A stretch of DNA of 64,000 bases, from the NCBI GenBank assembly GCA_037176885.1, contig JAWWNJ010000039.1, positions 124,001-188,000 of the forward strand, in the 5' to 3' direction. How positions within the stretch are numbered: position 1 is the stretch's first letter; the number at the start of each line of letters is the position of its first letter. Below, one piece after another: positions 56,536 through 64,000 of the stretch. A program made the translations under genes and the position numbers. This DNA is from Favolaschia claudopus. Taxonomy: Eukaryota > Basidiomycota > Agaricomycetes > Agaricales > Mycenaceae. The notes beneath the pieces are model-generated. The model was not told the origin of the DNA and made no database searches. It worked only from the letters and a program-made list of their open reading frames with translations.

Positions 56536-59500
56536 TTATGCCGACGGCTCGCCAACGAACTCGTCGAACCATTTGAACACTTCATAATGCCACTTCAGAC
56601 TATTACCATGATTAAGCACCCTAACAAACACCAGTCAGCATTTGTTCACGTCCCAAAGAGGGCGCATACCAGTGATTTTCGTTAGGGAACACAACAAGGC
56701 GCGAAGGAACGCCGAGCTGCTGAAGCGCATGGAAGGCGGAGATACCCTCCGTGTCCGCCAGCCTGTAGTCTTTTGACCCGTGAACGATCAACTGCGGTGT
56801 CGACCAGTTCGCGACGTAGTTGGCAGGACTGTATTTCTTGAGGAGCTCCTTGCTCTTCGGATCCCAAGGCCTGCCGCCCCACTCGTGGTTGAACTGCACG
56901 TCCGTCGCATTGTTTAGTGAAAGAAAGACTGATCTGTCAGTGAAGTCGGACTCACGAAGAAAAGCTCCTCGGTGCTATACCTGGGGAGATTGTCAGAACT
57001 CGTACTGTTGATTCAGACGTAGATATTCACCCGTTGTAGGAGGCGTCGAAGACACCGTCATGGCAAAAGAGAGCCTGTTTCAGTCAATCAGCCTCAAATT
57101 CATGGCAAAGTGCATGATCGAATTACTTTGAAGTTGAAACCAAATTCTGGGTGACCCTGTATCCAGCTTGTGCAAGATCGTCAGCGCGTTCCAACGCTAA
57201 GAGTAGTTGAATGTTTACTTTATGGCATATCCTCCCCAGCTGGCACCTGCAGCTACAGCGCGATCTGCATCGATCTGAGACCGAATAAGTATGCGTTCCT
57301 CATGCTGTGCGCAGAAGAATTGGTATAACCTGAGGATATGTATCCAAGATGTACTTCCAACCAGCCCTGAGATCGACAAACGGTTTACCACCTGAAAAAG
57401 ATCAGTAATAGGATCAGAACTAGTGCTCTGAAGCAATTCACCCCAATCTTCCTTAATGGCGTCGGTGAGTTCTAACATAGTTTAGTACGGGCACGACCAT
57501 GAAAGATAATTTAGATACCTTGGCCGAAGGTCGTGCTGCCAGTCGGATTAATGGCAACAACAAAATAACCCTGTTGAGCAAATACTATAAAATATTGAGC
57601 CTCCCTGGCAAGCGGGGAAGCAAATATTCACGGCTTACTGTTTGGATTCCACCTCGTACTCCACTGATCCTCCCAAGCGCCTTGCGGCCCCCCATGAATG
57701 AGCAGAACGACAGGCCACTTCTTCTTGTCATCTTTGCTCCACCCTTTCGGTCTCAAAATCCATCCCTGGATATCCTTGTCCAGCGCGCCCTTGAACCAAA
57801 ACTCCTCGCCGGCATCAAGATCCTTGCTCTTCAAGTCATCCGCGGTAAAGCGTGTGATTTGCTCGACGCTGCCCTTGAACTCCAAACTCGATTCGCTCGC
57901 TTGGAGGTCTTCCTCGAATGATTTCAGGCCGCGAATCACATAGACGTCGTTGGGAGACGTTAACGAAGACCGCGAGAACAAGAGTCGCCCGTTCGGGAGG
58001 AGCTGTAGACCGGAGGCCGCACCGCTGTCCACAAGTACAACGGGCTTTTCGAACTTGGCGGGTAGGTCGGGATGAGTTGTTGATTCCGCCGGAGTAGGGG
58101 GAATGGGCAATACGAAGACCTTGACTTTGGCCTCATCGCCGGCGGTCAGATACAAGAGCTTACCGTCCGTAGAGAACTAAGCAGATGTATTTCGAGTCTT
58201 GATTCATCGCGAACACGGATTTTGCTAGGCACTTACAATGAGTGAGTCGGCCGAACGATCCCATTTCTGTGTGATGGTGAAGCGGACGTCTTTCACAAGA
58301 TCGTAGACAACAATGTTGGCTCTGAGCAACAATGTTAATGGCTAAACAACAAAGTGCTCTGCGGACAAAGACGTACTTGTCTGATTCGTATCCGTCTTTC
58401 GCAAGCTCTAACCATGCTGCCTTCGTTGCATCGGAATTAAGGACAGGGCTACGAGTTGCACCCTGCTGTCCAGAGGTCAACTCCTTTGGGTTGCCCGGGT
58501 CGATGGTGCTGACGATGTAGATCTGCCAGGATTTATTCAGCGAGAGATTTGGTTCTATATCGAGATGCAAACATTCTGCTTCGTATGCCAGGCCTTGGGA
58601 AGATCAGCGTCTTTTGTTGTGTATAGTACTTTATCTCCAGCGACAGAGAAATCGTCCGTTCCACCGAATGGTTCGACGGGAGCGCTCTAGGCTGTCGTCA
58701 ATAAATGCCAAAAAGGCGTCAATTATTGGGAACATACATGGCCGGTCCCCTTGAGAAGGTTGGCAAAATCTGTTCCCATTGTCCACTTGCCATCCGCACC
58801 GCGTGCAAGTTGAACGCTGAATAACGAGGAGGACTTCGGTCCGATCCTGTCGACAAGCCATTGAGATGTATCTCTGCAGCCAAGACTTGACTTACCAGGT
58901 GTCCCAGTGACGTTCGTAGGTTTCCTGATGATCGTCAGCACATCAGCAAGGCAGTCATATTAACACGCACATCGTACACCATTGCAGCATTGCCGCGGTT
59001 CTCCCAAGCTTCGTCTTGCTCTTTGACCGTCGAAAGATTTCCATCGGCGTGTACATTGTCCGAGAACACCAACGTCGAGGTCTTCGCAGAGTACTGGAAG
59101 TTGGTAGCGGTTGTCGTCGGGAACGAACCGATTAATTGGGGAGCCTCCGCGCTGACCGCATCTGAATTGGTTTCGAATTTCAGGTCCACCGCATAGAGGT
59201 CAATGTTTCCGTCATCCTCAACGGCATGCGCGATTGTACGAGAGTCAATCCAGAATGCTTCGCCGCCTGTGGCGAACTGCGGTTCGGTATTTATTTGAGT
59301 ATAGGGACGCAGCTGGCAAGCGACGACTTTACTGGAATCTCGAAGGGCTTGATACTCGACTCCAATGGAGCAAGGAAGATGGACTTGCTGTTTCTGCAGT
59401 TGCCCCACGGATCTATGAGTTGAACAAAAAAGATGCGGGCGGAGATTTACTTTTTGTCCTTGAACGAATACTTGCTGAAGGGAACCAAAACCAGATCTCC

Positions 59501-59617
59501 AGCCTCGTTCGCAACCCCAGCTCCCGGTCGGCCGAGTTCAACTAGATTCTTCGGTGAGAAGATGTCTGCGCCTTCCTTTAGCGCGAAATTGGAGTTCGCC
59601 ACCCTGTTCGACGGCAT
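56536..59617 (-). CDS. DPP5: Dipeptidyl-peptidase 5-like S9 serine peptidase
   Basis: A gene of many exons with about 700 aa. The beta-propeller half includes FALKEGADIFSPKNLVELGR, GEAFWIDSRTIAHAVEDDGN, QYSAKTSTLVFSDNVHADGN and FSTDGKLLYLTAGDEAKVKV. The alpha/beta-hydrolase half follows: VVLLIHGGPQGAWEDQWSTR, GYFVVAINPTGSTTFGQEL, the serine in RAVAAGASWGGYA, the aspartate in LIVHGSKDYRLAD and the histidine in NENHWVLNHGNSLKWHYEV. The triad is complete. It cleaves X-Ala-type dipeptides in Aspergillus DPP5. No clear signal peptide starts at the chosen Met (59617, MPSNRVANSNF). A longer frame with MRTLLRLAVSGK at about 59761 is open upstream, so the start is uncertain and secretion cannot be judged. 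Introns are short and canonical. Confidence 0.86.
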
Positions 59618-59885
59618 CCTTGAAGGATTCTGTGTGGTGGATTTGAAAGCAACCTGAGTTGAGAGACCTAACAAGTTGGTGAGGCCTAAAGGAAACCGCA
59701 TGGTCGCGGTCGACGCCAACTTGCCAGAAACGGCAAGCCGAAGAAGCGTTCTCATATGGCGCCAAGTCGCGTGCGCGTGTCGTGGGCGTGCAAAGGTCGG
59801 ACCTCGCTTCACCCGCGTTGCCGACAGTGAGCAAGTGCCGGAATGATAACCAGAAAAAAAAGTATCTATGGATACAACACAAAAT

Positions 59886-60841
59886 CTACTCCTCATCCAT
59901 CTCCTCGTCCTCTGGATCGTCCCCGCCTGTGGCGGCCGAATCCAACTGTGGTTGGTTCTCTATCTGAACAACTTCCCCCGTGGCAGCTGTCCACCGGCAG
60001 ATGAGGGAAACTCTGAACACGACCATCTTCTCACCGATGAGCTTCAGAAGCTGGGCTTGTTCTGTCGTCAACGGTTTGCCTTTTTTGCATAGTTCATGGG
60101 GATTGTGTAAGGACGGGACACCCTTGTTCATGTAAGTGGAGAGCCCGAGTTTGCGTAGCTGAGGCTCTTCGTTGTGAGGAAACGGCTCTGGAGGGTCCGA
60201 ATGTGTTCGCATAACAGGGCCAGCAGGCAATGTTACCGTTCGACTGGCAAGATTGCCTGTCCGCGCGAAATCGGGTTGTTGGAAGTCTGCAAACCATTCG
60301 ATCACTTCGTCGGGCTCTGTATCCGTGAATAGCACGCCGATTTGGCCCTGTATTTGCTGTTCTTCGAATCAAAAACTGGCATCAAGTTCAAGAATTGTGT
60401 TTCACGCACCTTTGCAAGCTGATGTAAACCCAGACGGTGCTCTTCTTCAGGCGTGGTGCCGAGAGCTTTTGCCATGACTGCACTCCGTCCAAAAAATATT
60501 CGTGCAGTGCTAAGACCATCCGTCAAAAATCGCAGGGCGAGACCGACGACGACCTACTCTTTCCATAGTTTGCGCACAGTTTTTAGATGTGCATTACGCA
60601 TCGAGCCGACCTGGAATAGCCAGCAGTACTTCCATTTTTCCGCATTGTCTTGAAGCTGAATTACGATGTCGATTGGTACAAGTCCAAGTAGAAAGCAAGG
60701 TGCATACTTCTTTAATCATGGCTCCCTTCTGCTCCTTCGTTTTTTTCGCAACCTTGGTCAAGGAAACTAAGCACTTTTAACTTTGGCGCATGAGCAAGAC
60801 AAGTGAGACTCACCAAGCTTCGAGCGCTTTGACTTCGGCAT
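59886..60841 (-). CDS. MRT4: MRT4, P0-like ribosome assembly factor
   Basis: The start MPKSKRSKL leads, after the first intron, into VSLTKVAKKTKEQKGAMIKE. The next exon has LQDNAEKWKYCWLFQVGSMR and NAHLKTVRKLWKD, then ARIFFGRSAVMAKALGTTPE and EEHRLGLHQLAK. It continues VLFTDTEPDEVIEWFADFQQ, ASRTVTLPAGPVMRTHS, KLGLSTYMNKGVPSL and KLIGEKMVVFRVSLICRW before an acidic tail (GDDPEDEEMDEE). Mrt4 occupies the P0 site on pre-60S ribosomes before being replaced by the stalk protein. The blocks match across the whole length, about 240 aa. It shares an 89-nt divergent promoter with DOHH. Confidence 0.93.
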
Positions 60842-60930
60842 TGTGGAGGACGAGGTTTAGCAGCCTGCAAGTGGGGGGAAGAAAAGATTTGTTGAGATCA
60901 ATCCATCATCAATATTTTCCCATTCTGTCA
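60842..60930. promoter_or_regulatory. Bidirectional promoter MRT4/DOHH
   Basis: Only 89 nt separate the start codons of two translation-related genes. No TATA element is visible; short poly-A/T tracts are present. Confidence 0.5.
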
Positions 60931-62146
60931 ATGGCCACGATTAGCGAATCCGACTTGAAGGCGCTCGAAGACTCTCTTCTCAACAAATCTGGCGACGTAC
61001 TCTTACACAGCAGATTTCGCGCTTTATTCACCCTCAAATCTCTAAAATCCGAAAACGCCGTCCGCGTCATTTCTGCTGGATTTCAAGATTCATCAGCCCT
61101 GCTCAAACATGAGCTTGCCTACTGTCTTGGACAGATGAAAAAAACCTCCGCTCTGCCTGTACTCGAAAGCGTTTTGAGAAATACGGCAGAAGATCCCATG
61201 GTCCGACATGAGGTAGGGTATTCAATCGCACCAACCAACGCAAGAGTGAGACGAGCCTCATACGAGACAGGCCGCCGAAGCGATGGGCGCAATTTCGTCC
61301 TCCGCATCACTACCCATACTCCAGGAATATCTAGCCGATTCAAATCGCTCTGTCCGCGAGACGTGCGAGATTGCGATCGCAAAGATAGAATGGGATAATT
61401 CCGACGAGGGGAGGCGACATACAGACAGCTTGTCCGATTCTACCATCCCGTACGAGCAGTTTTTTCCTTGCGACACGGTTCCATCTCAATTCATAGAACA
61501 GGCTCTATACATCCATCGATCCCGCTCCCCCCTCATCCGGACTACTGGCTGGTACACCAAAACCTGAAGATGTATCTGAAGCCGGGATCGTCGCATTGAA
61601 GGACAAACTCCTCGACACATCTTTATCCCTCTTCGAACGATATCGGGCCATGTTCGCCCTGCGTAACATCGGTACACCTGCGGCAGTAGACGCACTCGCC
61701 GCCGGTTTTTCAGATGAGAGTGCATTGTTCAAGTGAGCGCGCACCTCTGTCTGCGTTTTTCTCAAATTCTTTCTCAAAACTCACCAGACACGAAATCGCA
61801 TTCGTCTTCGGGCAATTACTTTCCTCCCATTCCGTACCCGCACTGTTAAAAGTTCTGGAGAACACACACGAGTCTGAGATGGTGCGGCACGAGGCTGCTG
61901 AAGCCCTTGGTGGGATTGGAACACCAGAAGTCCTGCCCCACCTCAAAGAATGGATGGCAAGAGAGGACGCCCCACTCGTTGTTCGGCAAAGTTGTGAGGT
62001 CGCCATCGATATGTGGGAGGTAAATGTTACTTTCGAGCTTCAGTGTGCAGTGGTATTCACGGCCTCGTCAGCACGAGAATTCGGACGAATTCCAATATGC
62101 CAACGGGCTTGGAGTAGCAACGCCAGTGGTGTCTATCACTGCGTGA
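60931..62146 (+). CDS. LIA1: Deoxyhypusine hydroxylase
   Basis: A HEAT-repeat, di-iron enzyme that completes hypusine on eIF5A. Five exons give about 335 aa. Repeats run from MATISESDLKALEDSLLNKS and RFRALFTLKSLKSENAVRVI. Four His-Glu metal-binding motifs are present: LKHELAYCLGQ, VRHEAAEAMG, FKHEIAFVFGQ and VRHEAAEALGGIG, in two halves of the molecule. The linker between the halves carries YTSIDPAPPSSGLLAGTPKP. The end is QSCEVAIDMWE, then HENSDEFQYANGLGVATPVV. This is the complete motif set. The introns at about 61211, 61456, 61733 and 62020 restore frame. The symbol is the yeast name; DOHH is the animal name. Confidence 0.94.
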
Positions 62147-62739
62147 CTGCGATTAAGAATTCTTAATCGATGTATCCGACGTTCCAAGCAGATGTGTTTG
62201 CGGAACGAAAGCGTCTCACTGCGTTGCTAATACTCGATTTATCGAATTAATCCCACGCGCATTTACATAGCCCTGGATTTGCGTGGTCTACATGCTTGGT
62301 TCAATGTTTCCTCATGAATCACGAACGGCTCATGGCAATGCGCCCAAAATGTGCTGAACGGCCCCCACCTACTCGACTGCACTCAGCGAGCACTCATCGC
62401 GAGTTCTTCCGTTGCATGGCGGACGCGTCAGAAACCCAAAACGGAAAAGTCGTTGAATCACCAGAAGAGAAGCAAAAAGTCGCAAGACGTTGGCATTATT
62501 CAACATCTTCCCAACTAACCTCTCTGACGAAGGGTAAGATATTGAAGAGCAAATGAATCCACCTAAGTGGAGAAGAATGATGAGGCGATTTCGAGTAGGT
62601 TGACAGCGAGCCTGGAGAATCTGTGTGGGCATATGGACAAATTGCTGGCCAGGGAGGGACCACTTCGCATTCAGCCATGCTCAGAGCGGAAAATAGATAA
62701 CTCTCGCATTGTTATGCGAACCTCAGACATACAAACACA
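62147..62739. other. Convergent 3' region, DOHH and ERV46
   Basis: No gene is recognised in these 593 nt. Short frames on both strands (62296-62556 plus, 62369-62632 minus) have no resemblance to known families. Confidence 0.45.
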
Positions 62740-64000
62740 CTACATATGTTTCCCATTCGTCATACTTACGCTGACGCCGGACTTCTTCAGCGTCCGACCT
62801 GCCGCAAAGAGGACGCTATCTAATAGCGAGGCCACAGTCAGGACTCCTCCAATGATGGCACATGTTCTGGTAGACAGCGGGCTCAGTAAAATATCTCCAA
62901 GTCGGGCTGGGCTGGAGGAGTAACTACTCACGATGTGACGAAGTGAGCAAAAGATTGCCGCGTGTCCGAGTGAACGACAAGGATTGGCGAAATTTCAAAG
63001 TTGAAGAAGGCACCAGGGATACCCGTTACGCCGTGCTGAATGTGGACACCCTGAGGGCTGTCGCCTTGACCGCCATCCTTGAGATCCCGTTCAAACGACG
63101 TCGTGCTGTACTGATGCGTGTTAATCTGTGAGAATTTCGGTCAAGGACTGGATGTCAGAAATGCATATGAAATTCGTACAACTTTGCCATCCAATGTCCG
63201 GAACTGTGTGGAGACGACTTTGAGGAAGTATTGGAACATGTACTGTGATTTTGACGTCTACCAGCAATCATGAGCAAGATTGAAGATGAGCAAAGAGGCA
63301 AAAGACGAACCCGACCGCGGGCTCCGTCCAGCGGATTTTTTCCAATCCCCATACGTTCCCTCATCGCTTGGCCAGTTTTTGCCTTGTAGATGTCGTATTC
63401 ATCGTCACCTGGGCAAGTCATCAGCGAAATAGGACGAAATATCGTGCAAAATCATACCCTGGAAACCCCATTCATGAATTGTATGAGAAAAGTCGTGGCG
63501 GTTTCCATCGTCTCGGAGGTAAGGTACGAGTTCATAGACACTCCGCGAATTGGTCTGGAATGACCGACCGGGCGAGAAATGTATGTTGCCAATGACCTTG
63601 TTGACGCGTATACGACCAGAAATATTGCAACCCTCGTTCGACTGCTCCTTCAACTTCTCTGTCCAGCCCTCGTCCTTGCACTGTGACCGAAATGAGCGTA
63701 GAGTAATCGAGATAAGAACTCGCAACGCACCTGGTCAATGGCATCGGGATTGGAGAAACTCCAGCCTCGGTTCACGTACGCTTGGCGAACGTCTTCACAG
63801 GTCTGGCAACAACCACTTTCCGGCTCGAGACCACCATAGCAAGAACCACAGTACCCGGGATCCCGGTTAATTGTCAGTTGCTGCTCGACATCGTTCTTCA
63901 ATTCAACGCTGCGAGCGCCGTCGATGAAGACGCCCTTCTCATCCAGCCGCGCTTTCAGGATATTGTGTGTAAGGTCGCGCTGCGTCTCGCCGCTAATATC
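62740..64000 (-). CDS. ERV46: ERV46/ERGIC3-type ER vesicle protein, N-terminus outside window
   Basis: The visible part starts inside the lumenal domain: DISGETQRDLTHNILKARLD, FIDGARSVELKNDVEQQL, then the Cys-rich DPGYCGSCYGGLEPESGCCQ and TCEDVRQAYVNRGWSFSNPD. It continues EGCNISGRIRVNKVIGNIHF and SPGRSFQTNSRSVYELVPYL, through FHTLDGK-type and GVHIQHGVTGIPGAFFNFEI blocks. The second membrane segment is TCAIIGGVLTVASLLDSVLF. The short cytosolic end has AAGRTLKKSGVSVSMTNGKH and one more Met before the stop at 62740. Erv46 cycles between ER and Golgi with Erv41 as a cargo receptor. The start and first membrane segment lie beyond 64000. The stop position is the least certain part. Confidence 0.88.

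Overview
The window is nuclear DNA of a filamentous basidiomycete, most likely an Agaricomycete (mushroom-type) fungus. Nearly every gene is cut by several GT-AG introns of about 45-60 nt. The gene set (SNIP1-type RES-complex subunit, NBS1, CDC73, Zn2Cys6 regulator, Kelch-BTB protein, DOHH, ERV46) and a Tnp2-type CACTA transposon fit this. I deduced gene models by matching splice sites and phases to recognisable proteins. Several models (transposase 1011 aa, accessory protein 405 aa, Zn2Cys6 regulator 893 aa, PML1 276 aa, catalase 309 aa) close exactly in frame.

Layout. 1-1.7 kb: the 5' end of an unknown gene and PML1. 5.4-12.14 kb: a complete CACTA transposon with three intact genes, degenerate terminal inverted repeats and a GTT target duplication. 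12.9-18.5 kb: a Zn2Cys6 regulator and a CHFR-like ubiquitin ligase. 19.1-25.9 kb: an acyl-CoA dehydrogenase, then three intronless short-chain dehydrogenase (SDR) paralogues (the third a pseudogene) with the deubiquitinase UCH2/UCHL5 between the second and third. 28-37 kb: pyridoxamine-phosphate oxidase with two apparent frameshifts, a Kelch-BTB protein and a GH5 glycosidase. 37.3-40.8 kb: NBS1.

41.1-47.2 kb is the most rearranged part. Two intact small catalases in inverted orientation flank PEX11. Around them lie broken catalase pieces and broken Nas2/PSMD9-type PDZ pieces. One intact open reading frame joins a mitochondrial membrane protein to a Nas2-like PDZ domain. The pattern fits a catalase/Nas2 convergent unit that was copied several times and then reciprocally lost.

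47.3-64 kb returns to ordinary dense gene content: an ABC transporter with a GC-AG intron, an SDR with two apparent frameshifts, CDC73, RRP14, a dipeptidyl-peptidase 5, MRT4, DOHH and ERV46 (truncated by the window edge). Several housekeeping pairs (CDC73/RRP14, MRT4/DOHH) diverge from very short shared promoters.

No rRNA, tRNA, CRISPR array or virus-derived gene was recognised. About 10 kb of intergenic sequence (mainly 1.7-5.4, 25.9-28.0, 28.8-30.2 and 50.1-51.7 kb) holds nothing I can support as a gene.
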